Counted from the stretch's first letter, positions 40,301-50,518 are shown. The stretch is DNA of 64,000 bases from Sanderia malayensis (GCA_013076295.1 RQOL01000519.1:1116001-1180000), one strand, 5' to 3'. Numbers and translations are program-made. The notes: a model not told the origin generated them from the sequence alone.

Positions 40301-42137
40301 AAAGGGTATCCTACAACAGCTTTGCACACATGAAAGCTACAAAGAGGTAGCACGAGTTATGGCCCGCATCTTGGTGGCCAAGCCATACTCAGCAGATTGC
40401 GAAAGATTGGTTTCGGTCTATAGCAACACCAAGACAAATTCCAGAAGGCGGCTTCTGCGTGAAACAATCAGTAACTATTTATACATTAACATGAAAATGC
40501 CTGTCTTGACTATGTTCGACCCAAGGCCTGCTGTGCATCATGTTCTGCATGATCGAAATCGCAGAGTGAGGGTACACCCAAGGCAGATAGACAAGCATGG
40601 TTTTTCAAAGTATTTCAAAGTGAAAAAGCAAACAAGGAAGAAATGAACAGTGACAAAAAACCTTTGCAACATAGTTTTTAGGTATTTTCACTGACCCCTT
40701 GCTGACAGATTAGGTGGTCGATTCTATTTCAATGCAAATGTTTTGCAGCAGATATGTTTTATTAGTTTCAGTTGAGTTCCATTTAGACCTTAACACTATT
40801 ATCTCATTTGATTTACTATAATTCACTTCTCTTTATTCTGGAAACATCCACAATGAAGTAATTTAAGTATTTTATGGCTGTACAAATCAAAAATGAAATA
40901 TTTCATCACTGCACAAAACCTGTTTCATCACTGCACATTTTTGATTCATCATTGCACAAATTGGTCATCACTGCAACTTAAATTAATCCTCACTATCATT
41001 TTCTCGTGTTGTCAGTGATCACGGAAAAAAGTGAAGCAACAATTACCTAAAGATGATAGTGTAAACTGGCCTTAAAGGCCTACTGCAATCAAAAAAAGTG
41101 ATATGACTTTATTGCATTTGTTGGTAAACCTAGTCGAACTCATGATAAAACCGTTTTCAAAATGTTCTCATTGAAGCTAAGAAACACAAAATAAACAAGT
41201 TGGTCCAAAAGTAGACTAGTTCACCCCCTCTAGCCTTAAAATGTTTGAAGAAATCTATAAGTATAGATATTGAAGTTCTTCCATGACTATAAATATACTG
41301 GATATGATAATACAGATAATTGCACAGAATACAATATATGATAGCATAGGAGGTATATTGGAATTGAGACTTAATTGGTATACTGATTGAAATCACCTCT
41401 TCACTTGGACTTGCCCCACCAATCCCACTAAGTTGTTTCAAATAACTTGACGTGGCTTTTGCAAGTTTTCCTGTCTCCTCCTGTTTTTGCTGCCTGTAAA
41501 AATGGATAATGAATTTAAAAATAATGATAACAGCATCGGTAAATACAACAAATAAAAATGAAATACAATATTTCATAAAAAGCAGAGAGAACGTCTAAGA
41601 CTTCTGTCATAAAAAAGGAAAAGAATATCAAAAGTTGTCAAAGGACATAAAGATCATTTACAAGTCATCAAATAATTCTGGGACATCTCTCGAAGTTCCA
41701 ATTTGGTTTACCAGACGTTGAATGGTATTGACTGAAAATAAATTAATCAGAGAACCAATCAGATTCACTGCTGTATATGCAATAAAAAGACAAGATGTAC
41801 AAATGAAGTATGAAAGTATGAAATGAAGTATGAAAGGACAAAAACAGCTCACCATTTTTTGTCATAACCTGAATGTTATTACTAACTGTATTGGACAGTC
41901 GAATGTATTCGCTATCCCCATCTCTATCAGCTGCGGAAATAATTGAAAAGCATTTCGAAAAAAGCACACTTCTTAAAATGAGAGCAAATTCTATTATGAA
42001 GAAGTTCAAAGGATAAAAATTTCAGCTTGCTTTATGGAAACAAATTTAAACATAAAAAAGGATTCTATTTCAATAAAAACAATCTTACTAGAGGAATATT
42101 GTTGATAACTTGAAGCTCCGAAATCTCCACGAGACAT
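37316..42137 (-). CDS. endosomal Qa-SNARE, syntaxin 7/12 type
   Basis: Tail-anchored SNARE for late and recycling endosome fusion. Exons: 42137-42089, 41930-41853, 41731-41662, 41493-41397, 38770-38693, 38559-38485, 38263-38223, 38098-38014, 37854-37782, 37590-37508, 37408-37316. All phases agree. The start MSRGDFGASS fits family length. The Habc region includes NTIQRLVNQIGTSRDVPEL and RQRKIQQDKLKDNFSNVLNN. The SNARE motif runs from EREDAIRKLESDILDVNDIF through LMVHEQGEMIESIEANVE, with the zero-layer Gln in HEQGEMI. A C-terminal anchor LLVVLLIVAAIIGIIIW ends QTTK. The 2.6-kb intron 41396-38771 carries a decayed transposon. It diverges from the CABLES-like gene. Confidence 0.93.
38912..41071. 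mobile_element. decayed, nested DNA transposon in syntaxin intron
   Basis: Outer ends GGGCCGGATTACACTATCAT (38912) and the inverse of GGCCAGTTTACACTATCAT (41071) are matching inverted repeats. An inner pair, ACTATCATCT...TAATTGTTGC with CCGTGATCAC, is found at 39505 and, inverted, at 41060 (about 50 bp). Between them lie a foldback with arms about 38935-39085 and 39320-39475, and a hairpin around GAAGGAACAATTTGAACGAC (39551-39640). No convincing target-site duplication was seen. It contains the transposase relic at 40359-40646. Confidence 0.65.
40359..40646 (+). pseudogene. hAT-family transposase C-terminal fragment
   Basis: A 95-codon open stretch with VAKPYSADCERLVSVYSNTK, SNYLYINMKMPVL and FDPRPAVHHVL. 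This arrangement resembles the C-terminal dimerisation region of some animal hAT transposases (from memory, not a search). The upstream catalytic part and the BED finger were not found, so it is a relic. Confidence 0.55.
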
Positions 42138-42707
42138 GTCGATATTAAAAAGAGGTAAATGTGTAGGACCCTGATGACAATAAATCAAAGTTTTCAAATT
42201 CATGGAAATGTATATAATTTAGGAGTCTATTCCTAGTAAAAATAATCTCCATCTCCACATGACACAAGTAAATTTACGTAAATAACTGAAAACTACGTAC
42301 CTGGTTTGATTTAATAAAATAACTTCCAACTGGACTTTAATTTTAAGGCAAGTTCGTAACGTGAGCAGTGCTTTCGCTTTTTGTGCTTCGTTCCGTCTTG
42401 CTGTGTTGGGCCTAACAGCTTTCGATTTTACAATAATCAATCATATTTTGAAATTGCTCAATTATTTACAAAAGCAGTTGACAAATTTTGTGTTATGTTG
42501 GCTCCAAACTATTTATTTATTTGAGTTGACAAAGCTTAATAGTCCTGAATTCTGAATGAAATAAATTGATTGACGAAGTGCATTCCTCAGCAAACTGCAA
42601 ATTGAGTAAAGTTGAGCAAAGACTTTCTTGGCCTCTCGTCGTGTGGGCGTGGCTGATAAGTAGAGCTGACTCTCTCCCTCCCAACGTCCTTTCGTAAGGC
42701 TCAAGCT
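42138..42707. other. 5' region of the syntaxin gene
   Basis: No gene was recognised. It contains GGGCGTGG (about 42645) and leads into the promoter-like tandem array. It is probably the promoter and 5' UTR of the syntaxin gene on the minus strand. Confidence 0.45.
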
Positions 42708-43409
42708 GCTGCGCAGTAACCTATATATGATTCTCCGCATTCACAAACTCCTTTAGGCCACACTAACCCTAACCCTAACCGCTACCCTAACCCTAATCCT
42801 CACACCAGACCATAGAGATAGGATATCTTTAGGCACCACACTGTGGATGTTAGACGTCATAGATCTCCTGGCAATAGCTGTATTCACTGCACATGGACAC
42901 ACCTTTAGGACTAACTAACCCTCCTATCCAACTACCCCAGCCTGGATATCTATACGTATGATTCCCTGCGCAGTAGTATATATGCCACTGCGCATGGACA
43001 CCCACTTTAGGCACACTAACCCTAACCCTAACCCTAACTCCAACCCTAACCCAGCCCTAAGGATATCTATACGTCATAGATTCTCCTGCGCAGTAGCCTA
43101 TATATGCCACTGCGCATGGACACCCACCTTTAGGGACACTAACCCTAACCCTAACCCTAACCCTAACTCCAACCCTAATCCTCACACCAGACACTGTGGA
43201 TTCTATACGTCATATATTCTCCTGCGCAGTAGCCTATATATGTCACTGCGCATGGACACCCACCTTTAGGCCACACTAACCCTAACCCTAACTCCAACCC
43301 TAACTCCAACCCTAATCCTCACACCACACTGTGGATGTCTATACGTCATATATTCTCCTGCGCAGTAGCCTATATATGTCACTGCGCATGGACACCCAAC
43401 TCTTCCGTA
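42708..43409. repeat. tandem array of promoter-like units with interstitial telomeric repeats
   Basis: About six units of 100-136 bp. Each has (CCCTAA)n runs, CACTGTGGAT, TATACGTCAT, then an inverted pair TGCGCAGT / ACTGCGCA flanking CCTATATATG, and GCGCATGGACACCCAC. The last unit runs straight into TCTTCCGTAATGGCGGATGC, the start of the CABLES-like ORF. The GCGCA arms resemble NRF1 half-sites, and the array lies between the syntaxin and CABLES start codons. A fragment of the CATAGAGATAGGATAT transposon end is at 42811-42826. Confidence 0.85.
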
Positions 43410-46400
43410 ATGGCGGATGCCAGTTGCGATGCCGTGAACACTTCTCCTGTATTATTATCGTCCAAAGAAGTCAAGAAAATCGAAAAGAGTTCTGCAGCAC
43501 GAATATTTCTCAAGAATATTCATTCGACGGCAAACAGTCAGAAACATACGCAAACAATCATGGATCGTCATTACTTGCTCAATTCGGAGTTGGTGGATGC
43601 TCCAAATCAAAATCATTACAACAAATAACTTCAGAAGAAGATAGATTGATATCATCTATATCCACTGCTGATAAAGTCCCGTTACACCATTGCGTTCGGT
43701 AGCGTGTGCTGGGAATATAGAGGACGATTAAAGCGACAATTAAATTCGCAACCACCAAAACATATCTTCAACCAACAGATGTCAAATACTCAAAAAGCAA
43801 ATCTTTCATTGCTTCATCTTTGGAAGTACCGCAGGAGAGACGAACCCTGAAAGAAAGCTCAAAAGTTAACTTGATAGAGCCGCGTCATTTTTAAGAAAGC
43901 CAATTCGTAACTTTGTTGACAAAAGGTGTGGTGCCAAAAACAATTTGGATTGTGTTGTATAACACATCATGTAATATAGTTTACTTTGTCTATATAGTTT
44001 CATATATATAGTTTACTTTGTCTTTCAGGACAGTTCTTGTAAGTCGAAATGCACTACCATTCAGAATAATGTCAATCATGCATATAGAAAAGAAACTTCT
44101 ATGTAAGTAGTTACAACCTCAAAGAATATCATTAAAATAGAATCAAAGCATGGAGATTGAAGCATGGAGATTGAAGCATAGAGATGTAATATATTTTGCA
44201 ATTTGTGAAATTCATATTATAATATGTGCTTTGTTTTAGGATGAAAGAAAGACGAATGACTTCTGTACCCAGATAAACAATTCCATAGCGATTGATGAGT
44301 GGAAAAGGCAGAAGGAGAAAAGGTACAACAGTTATTCATGACTCATACACCTATTAACATTGTTTTGCGGTTAACGCAAACCCATACTCATAGGTACATA
44401 TCTATATACATTTGGATTATTTCTGTATTTCTCTGTGTAGGTCTTTCGTACAGTCATCTGTTAGTTCCAGCTACATTTTCAAAACGTAATTCTGAATATA
44501 ATGACAACTGAAGAGACAACAAACCTGATTAGAGGTGAGTAAGCAGATTTCACTTCAAATAAGCAGATGAATCTCTATCCACTATGCAATTGCTTGCATT
44601 CCATTATATGTTTGTTGTGTTTGTTAGCTCAGTCTTTGTCACTGCGCATTCATCTGTTCTATTGTACTTGAATGCTTGCGTTTCAGAGTACCGGAGGCAA
44701 ACGATGCCAGTTATGACCCATTGCTCCTTGACGATCTGAGCTGACATCTGGCAAACACAGAACTGTACTAAACCTGACATCATATAGGGTAAGCTGGTTC
44801 AGTGTGTAAGCTGTTATCAGATACTCTACATAGTATTTCTAACATAGTATCAGGAGTAGCAATGTTTCCAACTACTCTTCCATAGTATTTCTAACATAGT
44901 ATCCAGGAGTGACAGTGTTTCTAAATACTATTCCATAGTATTACTTGAAGTGTTCCATACTTCAATTTGAGTTAACTTTGCAATGAATACTTCATAGGTC
45001 TCTGAACGAGAAAAGCTGTGTATTGAACAGAATCATATTCTCTGTGTTTGATCATTTGTACATTAGTTAAGTTATTAATATAAATTGTGCTTTCTTGTCC
45101 TAAGGTGTCATTATACAATATGCAAAGCCCTCAGAAATCAAAAAGATATCAACGAAAGATTCAAAGAATGTTCCAACATGATATAACATTGACAAGCTGC
45201 GAAGGTGGGAGGAAGTTATTCAATTCCTCTGGGTGGATCCCAGCTGGATCTATTATAACTTCAAAATTCGATCTTAAGTGAGGAGAAATCTTGAGTGATC
45301 ATTGACTTTCATCAAAGCTTTCTGAGATATATGAGGTAGCTTTCATTTTGCAGCATCAGTGATATGCTAGAAATAGGCACAAAGGTTAGTGACGTTTCTT
45401 TTCTGATGTTAAAATATCATTGTATTCATTATGGCAGAATTCATATCGTTTTCTGAATGCCAACCAATGAAATAGTACATAAAACATTGTATCTGCTCGC
45501 AATAATCCGTATCTGGAGATACAACCAAGGCATACAATAATGAAGCCTGAAACGTTTGTAGCTCGTGTTTCTAAGTTTACACGTCTGTACTTGTTTTAGT
45601 GTGGACTTGAAAAGGCAACAATTGCATGCTCTCATGTTTACTTCGAAAAACTGGTCATAAAGGTTGGTATGTTATCTCTTCATTGCGTCATCACGCGGAG
45701 CCTCAAAGAGCGACAATTAATAATAACGCTCCTTCATTGCCATGAGTCTGTGGCTGCGCAGCCTCTCTACCGTCGCATTGACTTGACACTGCGTTGTATT
45801 TTTCCAGGAGAAAATCAACAAAGCGAATAGAAAATATTGTGCTGGTAAGAAAGATTGTTAGCTCAGCTTTCATGTATGCACAGGACACGAGATCTTGTGT
45901 GCCTCAACAAACATCCACTGTGAGCATCATGGAAGACCCATGAAATAAATAATGCTTTCCTTTCAAGCTCCACCAGGTTCCAAATACTTTATCTATATCT
46001 ATCAATTGATGGTCCTTTTCTCGTTGTGTCTTAGGTGCCTGTCTCATTCTGGCTGCAAAATTCATGGAAGACATTAAAAAAGGATCTGTATCTTTGATTA
46101 TTGAAGTGAGTTTTACAGCCATTGATTAACCATTACACTTTATCATCACTGCGTTTGTAACTATGCCTCACCTTACCAAGGCCATATCTTGACGCCGTTA
46201 GAAATATCCCTGACTTTAAGGCAATACTGTATACTGGTTTCTTGCTGCAATACTGTATACTGGTTTCTTGCTGTTTCATCACTGCGTTTGTAACAATGCC
46301 TCACCTTACGAAGGTCATATCTTGACGCCGTTAGAAATATCTCTGACTTTAGGCAATACTGTATACTGGTTTCTTGCTGCAATACTGTATACTGGTTTCT

Positions 46401-47371
46401 TGCTGTTTCATCACTGCGTTTGTAACAATGCCTCACCTTACGAAGGTCATATCTTGACGCCGTTAGAAATATCTCTGACTTCAGGCAATACTGTATACTG
46501 GTTTCTTGCTGCAATACTGTATACTGGTTTCTTGCTGTTTCATCACTGCGTTTGTAACAATGCCTCACCTTACGAAGGTCATATCTTGACGCCGTTAGAA
46601 ATATCTCTGACTTCAGGCAATACTGTATACTGGTTTCTTGCTGCAATACTGTATACTGGTTTCTTGCTGTTTCATCACTGCGTTTGTAACAATGCCTCAC
46701 CTTACGAAGGTCATATCTTGACGCCGTTAGAAATATCTCTGATTTCAGGCAATACTGTATACTGATTTCTTGCTGCAATACTGTATACTGGTTTCTTGCT
46801 GTTTCATCACTGCGTTTGTAACAATGCCTCACCTTACGAAGGTCATATCTTGACGCCGTTAGAAATATCTCTGACTTTAGGCAATACTGTATACTGGTTT
46901 CTTGCTGCAATACTGTATACTGGTTTCTTGCTGTTTCATCACTGCGTTTGTAACAATGCCTCACCTTACGAAGGTCATATCTTGACGCCGTTAGAAATAT
47001 CTCTGACTTCAGGCAATACTGTATACTGGTTTCTTGCTGCAATACTGTATACTGGTTTCTTGCTGTTTCATCACTGCGTTTGTAACAATGCCTCACCTTA
47101 CGAAGGTCATATCCTGACGCCGTTAGAAATATCTGACTTCAGGCAATACTGTATACTGGTTTCTTGCTGCATGCGCAGAACAAGATCAACCTGTTGACAT
47201 AGTAGTTTCTTTTCTGTTGCTTTTCAGGCTGTTGTGGATAAATTTCGTTTACACCTTCGGGATTTGCTCTCAAGTGAGATATTGGTGCTGATAGCTTTAG
47301 AGTTTTCCCTGTGCCTCCCAGGCGAAGAAGTCAATCCGTTATACCGACGTATGAAGGTGGCCACTTTGTGA
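43410..47371 (+). CDS. CABLES-like cyclin-box protein; upstream exons appear frameshifted
   Basis: CABLES proteins link CDKs to kinases such as Abl and Wee1. The 3' exons are clean: 45354-45384, 45600-45662, 45808-45844, 46035-46105, 47228-47371. They encode CGLEKATIACSHVYFEKL, KINKANRKYCAGACLILAAK, VVDKFRLHLRDLL, LIALEFSLCLPGEEVNPLYR and a stop, following the CABLES1/2 C-terminus closely. The exons at 44687-44788 and from 45105 match the preceding part (SYDPLLLDD, ELTSGKH, YAKPSEIKK) only with single-base shifts. The first ORF, MADASCDAV from 43410, has RIFLKNIHS, resembling the N-terminal FLTNIS motif, and stops at 43628. A piece at 44240-44322 is tentative. Identity is secure for the C-terminal half, weak for the N-terminal half. 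Confidence 0.75.
46142..47170. repeat. 132-bp tandem array, about 7.8 copies
   Basis: Unit starts are at about 46142, 46274, 46406, 46538, 46670, 46802, 46934 and 47066. Copies are nearly identical, and each contains a 26-bp internal duplication (GCAATACTGTATACTGGTTT core). It lies in the last intron of the CABLES-like gene. The period is 44 codons, so frames stay open on both strands. Confidence 0.95.
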
Positions 47372-48011
47372 ATACTAACTCGGGTCACATTTCCTCAAGC
47401 TAGAGTGATCACCTCACCGGCGTTGCTGCTCGCAGATGAGCACACGACGTGGGGTAGCATTGCAGAGTCAATCAAGGAGAAATACGGTGCCACGGTTCGA
47501 ACCAAGCTTCTGTCGAACATCGTATGTACTCGAACAAACAACCGACCAATCTCAAGGATTTTTTTTGGGTTTTTCGCAAGCATGGCACTCTCGTATGGTT
47601 TTTATTTTGACTGCATTGGCTGGTGGAGAAATTAACAGCTTCCAAAATAATTAATTTTTGTTTACTTATCTTCAACCATCGAGATCATGCTAGATTAATT
47701 GGAAATGTTGTTACCGTCATTCATAGATATGTCTTTACTTGTTATAAAACGAAATTGAATTGTACTATAGTCTCTAATAGTAGCTAATATAAAACTAACT
47801 GAATATCATTGGTTATGTTTGGAAATATATTTTATGATTTAAAGTGATAGAAATCAATTTTAACTTGAATCGGTAAACTATTTTGTTTAGTTTTTAACAT
47901 TTTTAGGCGCATAAATGTGTTTCCTAGCAAATTAAAACCACCAAGGCACATTTCACCACAATGCGTCTCTCTTGAACAATAGACTGAACATTGTAACTTG
48001 CATCCTCTCCA
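47372..48011. other. intergenic; unexplained 76-codon ORF at 47405-47635 (+)
   Basis: Just after the CABLES stop, a TTTCCTCAAGCTAG precedes an open frame reading ITSPALLLADEHTTWGS, which could be a further 3' exon or part of the 3' UTR. No family was recognised. The remainder is AT-rich. Confidence 0.3.
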
Positions 48012-48359
48012 TTATTGAACAGCCTCTTGTCCATGACGAGTAGCATTACGATGGTTACTGTTTCCTTGACTATTACCACCAGCAGCCCTGCTGATACTCC
48101 AGTTGTGTGTGGAGCCGCGGCCTGACCCAAAATTCGATCCCAAATTCACGTTCAAAGACCCGTGTTCTCTCAACGCATGCATTGCGTCTCTGAACGTGCG
48201 TCCAATTGAAAAATGCTGCCTGCCAGATCCATGTCTTGTTATAGTATCGCCAGTTCTGTCACGTCGGTACACAATCAGTATACAATTGGCTGAAAGTTTA
48301 TACACTGCGTAGAACCCCAATGCAATGCAACCGAGCCCAATAACAAGCTCTGGTATCAT
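48012..48359 (-). CDS. small single-exon ORF with N-terminal membrane segment, 115 aa
   Basis: Not recognised. Residues 2-22 (IPELVIGLGCIALGFYAVYK) form one hydrophobic segment with no charges, and RRDR follows soon after, so a single-pass or signal-anchored protein is plausible. The rest is rich in Gly, Ser, His and Asn (GSNFGSGRGSTHNW). A TATATAA on the minus strand lies about 40 nt upstream of the ATG. That placement supports transcription from here, but there is no homology to confirm it. Confidence 0.45.
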   Translation of the reverse strand: MIPELVIGLGCIALGFYAVYKLSANCILIVYRRDRTGDTITRHGSGRQHFSIGRTFRDAMHALREHGSLNVNLGSNFGSGRGSTHNWSISRAAGGNSQGNSNHRNATRHGQEAVQ

Positions 48360-48398
48360 GCCACAAAACTACCAACCACTCTCTCCGTCTCTCTGTCT

Positions 48399-48406
48399 TA
48401 TATAAA
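48399..48406 (-). promoter_or_regulatory. TATA-like box for the 48012-48359 ORF
   Basis: TTTATATAAG on the minus strand, about 40 nt before the ATG. Confidence 0.45.
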
Positions 48407-48951
48407 TTTCTTTCACCAATTGAACATGACACTGCTTTGCTCAACAATGCTTGACACAATAAGCGTGGCTGCCTTGGAAGTGTTAAATTGGTCCGGTAAA
48501 AGATGGCGTTTGCTTTGAAACTATATCGTTTTGAGTCCAACCCACCTCATATGACTCGAAATGAAAGCTTTCTAACATCGAGTCTCTTTCAATATTGAAT
48601 ATTTCATGAACGCAATTTCCTCTGGTGGCTGAATTATAGTTGAATTGCAGCTACATTCAAGCTAAAGCAGCAAGCAATTTTCTTCTTTCTCGACTCGATA
48701 ACAATGAAGGACGCCTTTTTTAGATCTAGCTGCTTCAGAAACTGTTCACAGAACTGATAAACGCTTGGAACAAAGACTCTTCTTGGTACGGTCTTAACCT
48801 TGAGGCTCTTCTCCGAAATATAGTCGTGGTCGATGCCTTTACGCTTAATGACGTCACCATTTGAAATCCTATCTAAGCAGCAACAACAACGTAAATAAAT
48901 GTTGATGACCTTGCATGACGCTGCATGATGATCACGCGATCAAATTGCAAG
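48407..48951. other. intergenic and promoter of the cysteine-synthase-like gene
   Basis: No ORF of note. The downstream start context CAAGATGGCTACC (48948-48960) resembles a YY1-type initiator element overlapping the ATG. Confidence 0.45.
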
Positions 48952-50516
48952 ATGGCTACCATATATGCAGGGGTTGCTTCAAAATTTGGTCTATTTCCGA
49001 CGAGTAGGACTGTAAAGGGTTGTTATATCATGGCTAATAGATCGTTAAGTAGGTTTCTTTCCAGTCGCGCAATTTTAGCAAGCAATGTCTACAGTGGTTT
49101 CAGAGGAACTGTTGGCAATACACCGCTGATTAAGTTAGAGAAGTTAAGTGCTAAAACAGGATGTGATATAATGGTGAAAGCGGAGTTTTTGAACCCTGGA
49201 GGATCAGTGAAAGACAGGGCTGCGTTGTATTTGATCAAAGACGCAGAAGAGCGAGGCCTTATCGGGCCAGGTGGTACAGTCGTGGAAGGTACTGCCGGAA
49301 ACACTGGCATAGGACTGGCACATATATGCCTGGCACTTGGGTACAAGTGCGTCATTTACATGCCTGATGACCAGTCGCAAGAAAAGATCGATGCTATCAG
49401 GGTTCTTGGCGCAGATGTTCGTCCTGTTCCAAGAGCACCATTTGATGATCCAAGAAATTTCAACAAAATGGCAATGGCCCATGCCGGTATGGAAAGTATG
49501 GCAGTTTTCGCCGAGATCTCGGGTGTGCAGCCTAAAATTCCCAAGTGTGCAAGTGTGCAATGCAACAAATATGTACTTCAAGTGTGCAATATGAACTTTA
49601 TATACTCATATCCTAGGTTGCCAAGTTGTATTTGTTCGCAGTAACTCACAAATTTAGAATGGAAACTTGCACTTGAAAGTAGGCCCACTCCACTCGCAAG
49701 TGTAAAAAAAATTTTCGCGCTTCGCGCGATGGTGCAGATATCCGTATCCCCTCATCACAAATTACTGAAACACTGGTCTCAGGAGGTGCAAGTTACCAAG
49801 ACCACGCCCTTATGTTTCGGACACACCCTATTTATCAAGTGTGCAATGACAATTTACAAAAAAAATCTCGGGTGTGAATCTGCCATACTTTCCATACTGG
49901 GGCCCATGCAGATGCAATGGAGAATGCTGTTTGGACGAACCAGTTTGACAACAGAGCCAACAGAAGGGCCCATTACGAGACAACTGGCCCAGAAATCTGG
50001 GAACAGACAAATGGTAAAGTGGATGCCGTGGTGTTTGGAACCGGCACTGGAGGAACCCTTGCCGGTTGTAGCATGTTCTTGAAGGAACGGAACAAGAATG
50101 TCAAAGCAGTGGTAGCTGACCCTCAAGGCAGTGTGCTGTATTCCTACTTTACAACAGGCAAGATAGAAAGAACAGGAACTGGGTCGATAACTGAAGGCAT
50201 CGGACAAGGCAGAGTGACGCATAACATGGAAGGAGCACCAGTAGATTTCGCACTTCACATGGAGGATAAAAAATCTGTTCAAATGACATTTGAACTGTTA
50301 CATGAAGAGGGGTTCTTTGTTGGTGCGTCATCGGGGCTCAACGTGGCTGCTGCAGTTGACGTGGCCAAGGAACTTGGGCCAGGACACACAATAGTGACAT
50401 GTCTCTGTGATACGGGCCAAAGATATTTTGGAAGATTGTTCAACAAGTCATGGCTTGAAAGTAAAGATTTGCTTCAATACATTGCCAAAGAACACAGGAC
50501 CTCTCTTGTTGAATAA
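48952..50516 (+). CDS. cysteine synthase-like PLP enzyme, 379 aa, two exons
   Basis: Fold-type II PLP enzyme of the O-acetylserine/O-phosphoserine sulfhydrylase family, closest in motif style to fungal Cys12-type proteins. Exons 48952-49486 and 49912-50516. The internal PLP lysine is in GGSVKDRAA, the substrate loop is [11 protein letters not shown], the phosphate loop is [10 protein letters not shown], and a GASSG motif follows. [20 protein letters not shown] is highly conserved in the fungal group. The first about 48 residues (MATIYAGV..., basic, Ser/Arg-rich) look like a mitochondrial targeting sequence. The frame is open upstream to 48925, but 48952 has the better start context. There is no heme domain or CBS repeat, so it is not CBS. 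Vertebrates lack this enzyme. The single intron is a transposon. Confidence 0.93.
49484..49900. mobile_element. MITE forming the intron of the cysteine-synthase-like gene (introner)
   Basis: Terminal inverted repeats CCRGTATGGAAAGTATGGCA at 49484 and, inverted, ending at 49900 (20 of 21 bases match, with weaker similarity beyond through CCGAGAT). They are flanked by the octamer GGCCCATG at 49476-49483 and 49901-49908. The donor GT (49487-49488) is the fourth and fifth base of the left repeat. The acceptor AG (49910-49911) is host sequence just after the right octamer. AAGTGTGCAA-type subterminal repeats occur near both ends. An 8-bp duplication fits hAT-like elements. No coding capacity. Confidence 0.9.
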
Positions 50517-50518
50517 AA
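50513..50518 (+). terminator. polyadenylation signal overlapping the cysteine-synthase stop codon
   Basis: AATAAA shares bases with the TAA stop (50514-50516). A second AATAAA follows at about 50574-50579 and may be the one used. Confidence 0.5.

Noticed and set aside
43331..43702. Alternative 123-codon frame through the first CABLES exon
   Set aside because: It starts within the satellite. Only its end (ITSEEDRLISSIS) looks coding, which is better explained by a one-base shift relative to the MADASCD frame.
46173..47096. 307-codon ORF on the minus strand
   Set aside because: It is the 132-bp (44-codon) tandem array read through. Every strand and frame of the array behaves similarly, and it is intronic to the CABLES-like gene.
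46142..47170. Possible CRISPR-like or spaced direct-repeat array
   Set aside because: The units are contiguous with no unique spacers, and the host is an animal.
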